A DNA stretch of 64,000 nt from Bacillus stratosphericus. GTDB taxonomy: Bacteria > Bacillota > Bacilli > Bacillales > Bacillaceae. Made by a program: the position numbers and the translations under genes. Each line of letters opens with the position of its first letter. Within the stretch, counting starts at the first letter, position 1. Below, piece by piece: positions 9,344-17,416 of the stretch. The notes under the pieces are model-generated. The model did no database searches. It was not told where the DNA came from and worked only from the letters and a program-made list of their open reading frames with translations. The stretch covers positions 26,838-90,837 of the forward strand of contig NZ_JAIVLB010000011.1 in the NCBI RefSeq assembly GCF_020524495.1, given 5' to 3'.

Positions 9344-10375
9344 TTATATGCGTGTCAGTTCGTGCATAATCTCTTCAACGGTTAAAATGGAGTGAATACG
9401 GCCAACACCCTGTCCTGCCCAAAGAGCCATTTGATCAGGGTTTCCTGCGGTAGCAGCGGCTTTTCGCATCGGTGTCGTCCATACATGCTGAACTGGATAA
9501 GGAAGGACCCTATCTTCATTTTTTCTTTCTTCCTCCATCCATTCGTTCACAATTCCTCTTGCTCTTTTCCCTGAAAAAAGTCTTGTGATCTTGGTTTCAC
9601 TGCTTTCCGCCTGTAAAATCGCCTTTTTGTATACGTCTGCTGCTGCACTTTCCTGGCTGGCTAAAAATCTTGTGCCTATTTGAACCGCATCCGCTCCAAG
9701 CGCTAGAGCGGCTTTCACTCCTGCTCGATCTGTGATCCCGCCTGCAGCAATCAATGGTACTCGGCAGAGCAGCTTGACGTCGGTAATCAGACTAAAAAGT
9801 CCCAAGAGGGCATCTCCTTTTGAAGATAAAAAGGTACCACGATGTCCCCCTGCTTCGCTTCCTTGCAGAACAATGGCATCCATTCCTTTCTCCTCTAAAA
9901 GCAGTGCCTCCTCTTTTGTTGTGGCGGTTCCAATTAAAAGAATCCCCTTTTGTTTGAAGCGTTGAATGGTTTGTTCATTTGGACAAGCGAAAGTAAAGGA
10001 AACGACCGGTACTTCTTCTTCCAGAAGAATGTTGATTTTCTGTTCAAAATCATCCCACAATGCTTCTTCGCTTGGCATACGATCAGCTGACGGATATGCA
10101 GGCAGCCGCTTTTCCCAAAACGCTACGTCTTCTTTTTTGGGTTCAGAAATTGGCTCTGGAACAAACACATTGACCTGAAACTGGCGGGGTGTCAGCTGTT
10201 TGACCTGCTTCATTTGCTGCCTCATTTTGTCAGGCTGCACATACCCACTTGCCAAGCTGCCAAGTCCCCCGTACTGTGAAACAGTGGCTGCCAGATGCGG
10301 TGTCACAGCTCCTCCGGCCATTGGCGCTTGGATGATTCCATGTTCGATTTGAAATAATGTCGTGATATCCCCCAT
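9344..10375 (-). CDS. nitronate monooxygenase family flavoprotein (YrpB-like)
   Basis: FMN-dependent TIM-barrel enzyme of the 2-nitropropane dioxygenase / nitronate monooxygenase family, 343 residues (family about 345). Visible motifs are IIQAPMAGG near the N-terminus, the glycine-rich LQGSEAGGHRG with its conserved His, the phosphate-binding IAAGGI and ADAVQIGTRFL, and WAGQGVGRI near the end. It probably oxidises alkyl nitronates such as propionate-3-nitronate, but substrates vary in the family. GGGGGA precedes the ATG at 10375. The gene follows yugU with a 16-bp gap, so the two are probably co-transcribed. B. subtilis has its homologue (yrpB) elsewhere, so its presence here is a local difference. 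Confidence 0.88.
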   Translation of the reverse strand: MGDITTLFQIEHGIIQAPMAGGAVTPHLAATVSQYGGLGSLASGYVQPDKMRQQMKQVKQLTPRQFQVNVFVPEPISEPKKEDVAFWEKRLPAYPSADRMPSEEALWDDFEQKINILLEEEVPVVSFTFACPNEQTIQRFKQKGILLIGTATTKEEALLLEEKGMDAIVLQGSEAGGHRGTFLSSKGDALLGLFSLITDVKLLCRVPLIAAGGITDRAGVKAALALGADAVQIGTRFLASQESAAADVYKKAILQAESSETKITRLFSGKRARGIVNEWMEEERKNEDRVLPYPVQHVWTTPMRKAAATAGNPDQMALWAGQGVGRIHSILTVEEIMHELTRI

Positions 10376-10391
10376 TTATTTCCCCCATTTC

Positions 10392-10793
10392 TTATTCATT
10401 TGATGACACTTGTACAAAAAAATGCCGATGTCTCGGTCCGTCAAACTCACAGAAATAGATTCCTTGCCACGTGCCAAGCACGAGATCACCATCATGGATG
10501 AGAACATGCTGAGACGCCCCCATATAACTCGCTTTCATGTGTGCTGCTGTATTTCCTTCCATATGGCGGTCCTTCGGATGTTCCCACAGAAAAATTTCGT
10601 CAAGCCGGCGGAGCATATCTCGTTTCACATCTGGGTCTGCATTTTCATTAATCGTGATCCCTGCTGTCGTATGTGGACAGTAGACAATAACAGTCCCGTT
10701 CTGAATTCCTGTTTCCTTGATATATTGATGAACCTCGTGTGTGACGTCTATCATGTCATCGCGTCTATCTGTTTGTACATTGATTTTTTTCAT
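10392..10793 (-). CDS. yugU: YjbQ/UPF0047 family protein (YugU)
   Basis: A 133-residue soluble protein of the UPF0047/YjbQ family, reported to have weak thiamin-phosphate synthase-like activity and otherwise of unknown role. The family signature [18 protein letters not shown] is at about residues 40-57. It is followed by [18 protein letters not shown] and [20 protein letters not shown], which carry the conserved histidines. The length is the family norm (about 132). It lies just upstream of the nitronate-monooxygenase-like gene on the same strand. Confidence 0.93.
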   Translation of the reverse strand: MKKINVQTDRRDDMIDVTHEVHQYIKETGIQNGTVIVYCPHTTAGITINENADPDVKRDMLRRLDEIFLWEHPKDRHMEGNTAAHMKASYMGASQHVLIHDGDLVLGTWQGIYFCEFDGPRHRHFFVQVSSNE

Positions 10794-10896
10794 ATGAGCG
10801 ACTCCTTTTGTCGTTTCTATAAAACCATACCCTTTTTATGTGAAACAAATCTCTGCCTATCCGAAGAAATCTTTGTCTTACCTAAAGTTTACCAAG

Positions 10897-10930
10897 CAAA
10901 AAAACCTCGTCAAGCGCTACGAGGTTTTTA
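10897..10930 (-). terminator. yugS terminator
   Basis: Minus-strand stem AAAAACCTCGT / ACGAGGTTTTT with loop AGCGCTTG, overlapping the yugS stop codon; T-run on both sides. Confidence 0.85.
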
Positions 10931-12232
10931 GGAGAAATGAACCTTTTTGATTTCAATGGTTCGAATATGGTGATCTTCTGCATCTATGATGGTAAATTCA
11001 CAGCCTTCTGCTTCAATCGTATCTCCAATCTCAAAATCAAATTTATGCGTCATCATCCAGCCGGCAATTGTATCAACATCATCATTCTCAATGGCTAAAT
11101 CCAATAAATCATTCACCTCATCAATCAAGGCTTTCCCATCCATTACATAGTGGAAATCACCTTTTTTGACGATGTGAGGGGTTTCATCTTGATCATATTC
11201 GTCTCGAATTTCGCCCACAATTTCCTCTAATATGTCCTCTACTGTGACAAGTCCGGCTGTTCCTCCATATTCGTCTACTAGCACCGACATATGAATTCGT
11301 TCCTTTTGCATCAAAATGAGCAATTCTTGAATAGGAGTGCTTTCAATCACCCGAATGACCGGACGCATTAAGTCTTCAATCGTCACATCTTGATTTAAAA
11401 AGCTCGCCTTGAACACATCTTTGCTATTGATGAGACCAATCACATGATCTTTGTCTTCTTTAATGACAGGGTAACGTGTGTACCTTTCGTTCAGCATAAA
11501 ATGGGTGACATCCTCAAGCGTCTGTTCAATGTCAATAGCTGAGATTTCTGTGCGAGGAATCATGATCTCTCTCGCCACTCGGTTATCAAATACAAATATT
11601 TTATTCACATATTTGTATTCAGATTGGTTGATCTCTCCCTTCTCATAGCTTTCAGACAAAATAAGACGCAACTCTTCCTCACTGATCGCCATTTCATGTT
11701 CTTTGACAGAATGAAAACCAAATAATTTCACGATTCCTCGCGCAGCGCCATTTAATGCTTTAATGAACGGGTACATGATTTTATAAAAGAAAATGAGTGG
11801 TTTTGCAGTCACAAGACTAACGGCCTCTGCCTTTTGAATGGCAATCGTTTTGGGCGCCAGCTCTCCAACGACCACATGCAAAAACGTAATGATCACAAAT
11901 GCGATGATAAAAGATAAGATGTCTGTCAATGCGGAATGAAGTTCTAATTTTTCGAAAAGCGGATGCAAAAAATGCTCCACCGTCGGTTCTCCTAACCACC
12001 CTAAGCCTAATGCCGTGATGGTGATACCGAGCTGACAGGCGGATAGATATTCATCAAGATTCGATGTCAGCTTTTGAACATGGATGGCTCTCTTATCACC
12101 GCTTTCGATCAACTGATTGATTTTGGACCCTCTAATTTTCACAATCGCAAATTCAGTGACAACAAAAAATGCTGTCGCAGCAATGAGTAATATGACTAAA
12201 AATACGTTTAAAATATACAAAAAAACCCTCAC
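10928..12232 (-). CDS. yugS: CNNM/CorC-type membrane protein with CBS pair (YugS)
   Basis: A 434-residue member of the CNNM (DUF21) - CBS - CorC/HlyC family, implicated in divalent cation (Mg2+/Co2+) transport. It has an N-terminal DUF21 membrane domain with four hydrophobic segments (about 1-185, including CQLGITITALGLGWLGEP). A CBS pair follows (about 205-335, with REIMIPRTEIS and the VDEYGGTAGLVTVEDILEEIVGEI motif), then a C-terminal transporter-associated domain (about 350-430). Family names such as 'hemolysin' are historical. Same strand as yugP upstream. Confidence 0.93.
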   Translation of the reverse strand: MRVFLYILNVFLVILLIAATAFFVVTEFAIVKIRGSKINQLIESGDKRAIHVQKLTSNLDEYLSACQLGITITALGLGWLGEPTVEHFLHPLFEKLELHSALTDILSFIIAFVIITFLHVVVGELAPKTIAIQKAEAVSLVTAKPLIFFYKIMYPFIKALNGAARGIVKLFGFHSVKEHEMAISEEELRLILSESYEKGEINQSEYKYVNKIFVFDNRVAREIMIPRTEISAIDIEQTLEDVTHFMLNERYTRYPVIKEDKDHVIGLINSKDVFKASFLNQDVTIEDLMRPVIRVIESTPIQELLILMQKERIHMSVLVDEYGGTAGLVTVEDILEEIVGEIRDEYDQDETPHIVKKGDFHYVMDGKALIDEVNDLLDLAIENDDVDTIAGWMMTHKFDFEIGDTIEAEGCEFTIIDAEDHHIRTIEIKKVHFS

Positions 12233-12268
12233 CTAATATTGGTAAGGGCTCACCTCCTCTGGCGTTAA

Positions 12269-12952
12269 TTAATTATTACGGCCATTTAGGAAGATCATTA
12301 CAAAACGAAGCAATTCAAACAGCGAGACAAGTGCTGCTGCTACATACGTAAGAGCTGCAGCATTTAACACCTTGTTCACGCCTCTTTCTTCACTGCTTCT
12401 AATGATTCCTTCTGAAACAATGATATCTTTTGCACGAGAACTTGCATTAAACTCGACAGGCAATGTGACAAGCTGAAAGAACACAGCTGCTGAGAACAAA
12501 ATGATCCCAAGCCCGATTAAGTTAAGGCTGCCAAGCAATAATCCACCAAGGAAAAGAAGCGGGGCAACACCAGATGCAAAGTTCACAACAGGGAAGATTT
12601 TATGTCTCAGGACAAGCGCACCATAGGATTCCTGATGCTGCAAGGCATGTCCAACCTCGTGTGATGCGACTGAAATGGCCGAAATGGAATGGCCATAATA
12701 CACTGGTTCAGATAAACGAACCACACGCTGCGTCGGGTCGTAATGATCAGTCAAAGTTCCTCTTACCGGTTCAACAGGTATATCGTGTAACCCGTTGCGA
12801 TCTAAAATATATCGAGCGGTTTCAGCACCTGTTTTCATACTGGATGCTTCAACCTTTGAATACTTTTCAAAATGGTTCTTCACTTTAAATTGTGCCCAAA
12901 ATGACAATCCCAATGCGACAAATGTTAAAAAATAAAAAAATAGCATGCTCAT
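12269..12952 (-). CDS. yugP: zinc-dependent membrane protease-like protein (YugP, DUF2206/PF04298)
   Basis: A 227-residue membrane protein of the neutral zinc metallopeptidase family PF04298. The zinc-binding motif HEVGH is at residues 98-102 within VASHEVGHALQHQ. There is an N-terminal hydrophobic helix (about 3-20) and hydrophobic segments at about 120-165 and 205-222. The FNASSRAKDIIVSEGI stretch provides the conserved downstream residues. Its substrate is not known. The position between yugS and the yugO relic matches B. subtilis. Confidence 0.92.
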   Translation of the reverse strand: MSMLFFYFLTFVALGLSFWAQFKVKNHFEKYSKVEASSMKTGAETARYILDRNGLHDIPVEPVRGTLTDHYDPTQRVVRLSEPVYYGHSISAISVASHEVGHALQHQESYGALVLRHKIFPVVNFASGVAPLLFLGGLLLGSLNLIGLGIILFSAAVFFQLVTLPVEFNASSRAKDIIVSEGIIRSSEERGVNKVLNAAALTYVAAALVSLFELLRFVMIFLNGRNN

Positions 12953-13024
12953 CAGCTTCCTTTTAATTTTATATATTTATTTACAATTTTAATGGGTTTT
13001 ATGTAACGTGTACAGCAAAAATCA

Positions 13025-13249
13025 CTAGGTCTTTTTGAGGGGGATGACAGCGCCAATGAAAAAGAAGAACATGCCCAAGCATGCTGTATAAAATGTCACA
13101 GTCCCATACAGATCTTGAAAAAAGCGCAACCATGAGAAATCACTCATGAAATGATTCACAGCATTTAAATCAAAGACAAGCAAGATCATAGCTGATGATA
13201 AAAAGTGTGCACCGATAAAAAGAAGTACGGTCTTTTGAACGAACGACAT
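13025..13249 (-). CDS. small membrane protein of unknown function
   Basis: A 74-residue protein with two hydrophobic segments (about residues 6-27 and 48-68) and the C-terminus PLKKT. A purine-rich GAAGGAGGGAAT lies directly before the ATG, which supports translation. It lies on the minus strand between yugP and the remains of yugO. I do not recognise a family and have no functional hint beyond membrane location. Confidence 0.6.
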   Translation of the reverse strand: MSFVQKTVLLFIGAHFLSSAMILLVFDLNAVNHFMSDFSWLRFFQDLYGTVTFYTACLGMFFFFIGAVIPLKKT

Positions 13250-13364
13250 TCGAATTCCCTCCTTCTCCTCTCTTATTTTAAGATATGGGATCTGTTTTCA
13301 TACATGACGAAGATGAAAAAATGTTTTCTCAATCATGCATAGTCTCCTTGAAAGGAAGAGTTCG

Positions 13365-13811
13365 ATGAAATCAAACCGTATTTTTATCGCTTGACTAAGG
13401 TGGCCTCTTATCTTCACATTGCTATCCTCATTTGTTTCTTGCTGCTCTTTTTTGGTCAATTAAGCGGCATGAATTCACAGCAGATATGCAAAGTGTCTTA
13501 ACCTTACTTGTGGCAAAAGGACTAAATCCTTCATTATACTGTTTAATTGAGACCTTGACAGACAGATACGTGAAAAATGCTGAGCGTCCTGGAGCAATCC
13601 AAGTCATTCATACGTCTGATGCAACCCCCCCCCCCCCCGCATTAGCTGGTAAAACGTACTTAACAGTGCTCCGCCACTTCTTAGAGCATCATGTGATCAT
13701 TGTGGGCGTACAAAAAAGAAGGATCCATGATGAATCCTCCCTTTGGAAAATGAGCTTCATCCAGAGGGCGAGCTATTGCGCGTTAAAGCAGTGCGTCTTC
13801 TAATTCCTTGA
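13365..13811 (+). pseudogene. yugO: yugO potassium channel gene, internally deleted and frameshifted
   Basis: The start MKSNRIFIA, an immediate stop codon, then LRWPLIFTLL match the N-terminus of YugO, a two-TM K+ channel with a TrkA-N domain. The sequence then jumps to the C-terminal third: ADMQSVLTLLVAKGLNP and LTDRYVKNAERPGAIQVIHT. After a C14 tract come LRHFLEHHVIIVGVQKR and, in a third frame, PLENELHPEGELLRVKAV, ending at 13811 over the end of yugN. The pore filter region and most of the nucleotide-binding domain are deleted. In B. subtilis YugO carries electrical signals in biofilms. The companion gene mstX is also absent. Confidence 0.85.
13625..13638 (+). repeat. C14 homopolymer tract inside the yugO relic
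   Basis: Fourteen consecutive C residues within a gene relic. Such tracts are rare in this genome type and are prone to slippage or assembly error. Confidence 0.9.
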
Positions 13812-14184
13812 CAAGTGAAAAACCAATTTCAGTATAAGCTTTTGACACATCTCCATCCTTCTCTTTTGGTTCTTGGAATTGGTTAAATGATGCCCCGACA
13901 TTTCCAACCATTGCATAATCATCTAATTTGTCTTGATACACATGCTTTAAGAGAAATGGATGTCCCATTTTTACTACAACGCCTGGCTGATCAAGCTGCC
14001 CTTTCTCGGCTGTAAATGGAACTCTGAGAAAGGTATAGCCTTCACGGTTATCAATTTTATAATCAAAGTACCCGTGGTCGTAATCCCAATTGCCATTAAT
14101 GACATAGCCAAGCGGCTTCATCGTTTCTTCTAGATGGTAAAGCGAAAAGCTTTCACCTGTTAGCCTGGATGGTACATGAATCAT
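13783..14184 (-). CDS. yugN: YugN-family protein
   Basis: A 133-residue soluble protein of the YugN-like family (PF08868), about the same length as its B. subtilis namesake (134). It opens MIHVPSRLTGESFSLYHLEE and contains GNWDYDHGYFDYKIDN and FNQFQEPKEKDGDV. A strong AAGGAGGGTTCCTC precedes the ATG. No function is established for the family. Its 3' end overlaps the convergent yugO relic by 29 bp, which suggests that yugO decay left yugN intact. Confidence 0.88.
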   Translation of the reverse strand: MIHVPSRLTGESFSLYHLEETMKPLGYVINGNWDYDHGYFDYKIDNREGYTFLRVPFTAEKGQLDQPGVVVKMGHPFLLKHVYQDKLDDYAMVGNVGASFNQFQEPKEKDGDVSKAYTEIGFSLVKELEDALL

Positions 14185-14228
14185 GAGGAACCCTCCTTTT
14201 TGTAATAGGGTTCGTTAAACATAGGAAT

Positions 14229-14432
14229 TCATACATCTCCTCTCTTGATTTGCACATTGTTTGTAAAAGCGGCATCAATCAAGCTCTTCTCGGATGATGT
14301 ACGGCTCTCATTAGCGCTCCCTACACCTGACGTACCCTTCACAGCACTCATCGGACATATCCGTCCGATATTGCCAAAGTTGACAATCGCCTGCCCGGAA
14401 ATGTCATGGATATAAATATGATTTGTTCTCAT
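14229..14432 (-). CDS. GerPA/GerPF-family spore germination-like protein
   Basis: A short protein (67 residues from the ATG at 14432). The IVNFGNIGRICPMSAVKGTS segment resembles the VNFGDSFYISPK pattern of the GerPA/GerPF family (PF10676), and GSGxxN-like and phenylalanine-ending parts follow. GerP proteins help germinants pass through the spore coat. The start at 14432 was preferred to 14453 because AGGAGG stands 11 nt before it. It lies directly downstream of pgi and upstream of yugN. The resemblance is partial, so the family call is moderate. Two better relatives (yueG copies) lie at 53.7-54.2 kb. Confidence 0.6.
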   Translation of the reverse strand: MRTNHIYIHDISGQAIVNFGNIGRICPMSAVKGTSGVGSANESRTSSEKSLIDAAFTNNVQIKRGDV

Positions 14433-14509
14433 CGCTTCATCAACCTCCTCCATTGATTATTCTATGTATGGAGATTAGGGAGGCTTGCACTGAAACCATG
14501 AGAACAAAA

Positions 14510-14562
14510 AAAAGGCACACCTTATGAAAGGGGACTGACCCCAAAAGATGTGCTTTTTTTGT
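14510..14562 (-). terminator. pgi terminator with nested hairpin
   Basis: Minus-strand outer stem GCACATCTT / AAGGTGTGC encloses an inner GGGG-TCAG-TCCCC hairpin and is followed by TTTTTTTT. The inner sequence GGGGTCAGTCCC recurs at 63819-63831. Confidence 0.8.
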
Positions 14563-14564
14563 TC

Positions 14565-15920
14565 TTATGATTGTTTTAGACGGCTCTCAAGCTCTGCCTT
14601 TTTCTCTTCAAAGCCCGGTTTTCCTAATAAAGCAAACATATTCACTTTATACGCTTCTACTCCAGGCTGATCGAATGGATTGACACCTAGTAAATACCCA
14701 GACATCGCACATGCTTTCTCGAAGAAATACACGAGATATCCGAACGTATAAGCATCCATCTCAGGAATCGTGACAATTAGATTCGGTACTTTTCCATCAG
14801 TATGGGCAAGCATTGTTCCTTCAAATGCTTTTTTATTCACGAAATCCACCGTTTTCCCTGCTAGATAATTCAAGCCATCAAGGTCTTGTTCTTCTGCTTC
14901 GATGACAAGCTCATGTCGAGGCTTGTTTACATTCACGATGGTTTCAAACAAGTCTCTTCTTCCTTCTTGTACATATTGACCAAGTGAATGAAGATCCGTT
15001 GAGAAGTTGGCAGATGAAGGATAGATTCCTTTTTCATCTTTCCCTTCACTTTCGCCAAATAACTGCTTCCACCATTCTGCGAAGTATTGTAATCCTGGCT
15101 CATAGTTAATCAGCATTTCAATCGTCCGGCCTTTATTGTAAAGAACATTACGAACAACCGCATATTGATAAGCCGCATTTTCTGAGAGTTCAGATGAAGC
15201 GAAGTCTTCGCTTGCTTTCGCAGCACCTTCCATCATTTGATCAATGTCTGCACCGCTCACAGCGATTGGCAACAGACCAACTGCTGTTAAAACGGAATAG
15301 CGTCCGCCGACATCATCAGGGATGATAAATGATTCATAGCCTTCTTCAGTTGCTAATGTTTTGAGTGCCCCACGTGCCTTGTCAGTTGTCGCATAGATAC
15401 GTTTTTTCGCTTCTTCAGCACCATATTTTTCGATAAGGAGCTTTTTAAAGATGCGGAACGCAATGGCTGGTTCTGTTGTTGTACCAGATTTTGAAATCAC
15501 GTTAATGGAGAAATCGGCATCTTCTAGCATATCCATTACATCTGTTAAATAAGAAGAACTGATGTTGTTTCCAATAAAGATGATTTGCGGTGTTTTGCGT
15601 TTGCCTTTTGGCAGAGTATTATAGAAAGAATGGTTTAAAAACTCAATTGCTGCACGTGCGCCAAGATAAGAACCACCGATTCCAACAACGAGTAAAACAT
15701 CAGAATCAGACTTAATTTTTTCAGCACTTTTTTTTATGCGGGCAAATTCTTCATGATCATATTGCTTCGGTAAGTCAATCCAGCCTAAATAATCACTGCC
15801 TGCACCCGTTTGCTCATGAATATTATGATGGGCTACCTTCACAAAATCTTTTAAATATGTAAGTTCATGTTCTTGAAAGAAAGGTAACGCTTTCGAGTAG
15901 TCAAATTGAATATGTGTCAT
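14565..15920 (-). CDS. pgi: glucose-6-phosphate isomerase
   Basis: Cytoplasmic glycolytic enzyme interconverting glucose-6-phosphate and fructose-6-phosphate; 451 residues, the Bacillus length. Family features include [26 protein letters not shown], the signature region [16 protein letters not shown], and [16 protein letters not shown]. The conserved C-terminal part has [20 protein letters not shown], which includes the catalytic lysine region. The start at 15920 ([12 protein letters not shown]) was chosen over 15956 because it matches the B. subtilis N-terminus. The gene has its own strong terminator. Confidence 0.97.
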   Translation of the reverse strand: MTHIQFDYSKALPFFQEHELTYLKDFVKVAHHNIHEQTGAGSDYLGWIDLPKQYDHEEFARIKKSAEKIKSDSDVLLVVGIGGSYLGARAAIEFLNHSFYNTLPKGKRKTPQIIFIGNNISSSYLTDVMDMLEDADFSINVISKSGTTTEPAIAFRIFKKLLIEKYGAEEAKKRIYATTDKARGALKTLATEEGYESFIIPDDVGGRYSVLTAVGLLPIAVSGADIDQMMEGAAKASEDFASSELSENAAYQYAVVRNVLYNKGRTIEMLINYEPGLQYFAEWWKQLFGESEGKDEKGIYPSSANFSTDLHSLGQYVQEGRRDLFETIVNVNKPRHELVIEAEEQDLDGLNYLAGKTVDFVNKKAFEGTMLAHTDGKVPNLIVTIPEMDAYTFGYLVYFFEKACAMSGYLLGVNPFDQPGVEAYKVNMFALLGKPGFEEKKAELESRLKQS

Positions 15921-16047
15921 CGCTTGTAAGCCCTCCATTACGTTAGTTCTGTCCATTTCACTTTATCGGAACTAGCTATTGAAATCAAGTGATTGTCACG
16001 GTGCAGCAAAAAGCCGCTTCTCATGAGGAGAAGCGGCAATCCGTATT

Positions 16048-16403
16048 ATGAAGTAGCTTTCAAAATAGACAGAATGTCATCAAGGTATAGTTTCATAAAA
16101 TTTCCAAATCCCCCATATGCCATTTGTTCTGCCGCGATCATAATCCGCTAACGGCTTGTTCACCTAGTTTAAACCGTTCCACATTATGATCAAGTGTGTA
16201 AATAAGATGGTTTCAAGAAGACATAAATCGTATGGTTGACTCAAACCCGCAAGCTCAGTGATTGTAGCTCCAGATTCTTTTAGGATGCTGACAACTTGAT
16301 CATATAGGCCGTTTCGTTTAATACTGCCTCCATCATATACAAGTAATACGTTTTTTCCATAGTGTTTAAGTTCATCTGAAGGGACTGATACTTCTCCTTT
16401 TTA
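16048..16403 (-). pseudogene. remnant of iron-containing alcohol dehydrogenase (yugJ/yugK type)
   Basis: Minus-strand translation shows the N-terminal segment GEVSVPSDELKHYGKNVLLV, then YDGGSIKRNGLYDQVVSILK and ESGATITELAGL, typical of NADH-dependent butanol dehydrogenases. After a jump comes HLIIMWNGLN, and finally a C-terminal end AEQMAYGGFGNFMKLYLDD. The iron-binding core and most of the coding sequence are gone, and stops interrupt the rest. In B. subtilis yugJ and yugK stand between pgi and yuzA, so this is the remains of one or both. Confidence 0.85.
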
Positions 16404-16527
16404 CATTATGCGCCTCATTTATTCCAAAAGTCATGTAATTTTTTTAAAATCCATTTTCTTACGCATAGTTTGGCTAAAAATCTGCAAAATATAAATGTAT
16501 TGATCTGTAGCGAAAGGAGGAATCACG

Positions 16528-16761
16528 ATGAGTGCTATTCAGCGTATTGCCCTCGTGCTCACGATTATCGGTGCTATTAACTGGGGACTAATCGGCTTTT
16601 TTCAATTTGACTTAGTAGCAGCGATTTTTGGCGGTCAAGGTTCTGCATTATCACGTATTATCTATGGTCTTGTTGGAATTGCAGGTCTTGTCAACCTTGG
16701 TCTATTGTTTAAGCCAAGTGAAGAAGCTGTCCGTGACGAGCCGAATCCAGAAGTTCGCTAA
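16528..16761 (+). CDS. yuzA: DUF378 small membrane protein (YuzA)
   Basis: A 77-residue protein of the DUF378 family with two hydrophobic segments (about residues 5-30 and 42-62) and the family motif GAINWGLIGFFQFDLVAAIFGG. The length matches B. subtilis YuzA (78). GAAAGGAGG lies upstream of the ATG. No function is established. It converges with yugI, and the two share a bidirectional terminator region. Confidence 0.92.
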   Translation: MSAIQRIALVLTIIGAINWGLIGFFQFDLVAAIFGGQGSALSRIIYGLVGIAGLVNLGLLFKPSEEAVRDEPNPEVR

Positions 16762-16773
16762 ACAAAAAGACAT

Positions 16774-16832
16774 AAAAAAGCTGCCACATGTGGCAGCCCA
16801 AAGCACCGTTTGAAGCGGTGCTTTTTTTATTT
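16774..16832. terminator. paired hairpins between yuzA and yugI
   Basis: A perfect palindrome GCTGCCACATGTGGCAGC (16780-16797) is followed by AAAGCACCGTTTGAAGCGGT (16800-16819) with GCTTTTTTT, flanked by A- and T-runs. The first serves yugI on the minus strand, the second yuzA on the plus strand. Confidence 0.85.
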
Positions 16833-17219
16833 CTTAATTAAGTCTGTACGGTTAGATTGCTCAATCCACTCTTCAAGTTTATCTTTAAGTGTATTGAAAC
16901 CTTGTGGTGCAGCAGCTTCTTCTTTCACTTGCTGTGGTCTTTGTTTCTTTGGTTTGCTTTCTTTTCTTTCAGGTGCTTCTTGTGTTGCACGAATAGAAAG
17001 GCTGATTTTACCAGCTTTCTCATCAACAGAAAGAACTTTTACTTGTACTTCGTCGCCAATTGAAAGGTGCTCGTTGATGTCTTTTACAAAGCCATGTGTT
17101 ACTTCAGATATATGCACAAGTCCTTGAGTTTCTTCATCTAATGCAACAAACGCACCATACGCTTGTAATCCTGTTACTTTACCAGTGTAAACACTGCCTA
17201 CTTCAAACTTTGTCGCCAT
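16827..17219 (-). CDS. yugI: S1 RNA-binding domain general stress protein 13 (YugI)
   Basis: A 130-residue protein with one S1 RNA-binding domain at residues 6-75: GSVYTGKVTGLQAYGAFVAL, then QGLVHISEVTHGFVKDI and VKVLSVDEKAGKISLSI. A Lys/Glu/Ala-rich tail follows. B. subtilis YugI (GSP13) is a ribosome-associated stress protein of the same length. It probably binds RNA at or near the ribosome. It stands alone between convergent terminators. Confidence 0.94.
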   Translation of the reverse strand: MATKFEVGSVYTGKVTGLQAYGAFVALDEETQGLVHISEVTHGFVKDINEHLSIGDEVQVKVLSVDEKAGKISLSIRATQEAPERKESKPKKQRPQQVKEEAAAPQGFNTLKDKLEEWIEQSNRTDLIKK

Positions 17220-17329
17220 GATAACAACTCCTAAATAAATGTTTTAATATTCGTTTATACGCAATTAAAAACTATATCATAGAACGGACAGTTACGCAAA
17301 ATATTTTTTAAAAAGGTTTAGATGATAAC

Positions 17330-17377
17330 AAAAGGGGGAATACCTGAAAACAAGAATGCTTTCTAGTATTCCCCCTA
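17330..17377 (-). terminator. alaT terminator
   Basis: Minus-strand stem GGGGGAATAC / GTATTCCCCC followed by TTTTGTT. A second hairpin (GGCAT ... ATGCC, 17388-17412) lies between it and the alaT stop and has a T-run on the plus strand. Confidence 0.75.
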
Positions 17378-17416
17378 ATTTGAGAGGCATGAGTCCAGAT
17401 GGATTGATGCCTTTTT

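Noticed and set aside
13432..13803. 123-codon ORF as a new gene
   Set aside because: Its sequence is the C-terminal third of YugO read through a C14 tract, so it is part of a pseudogene.
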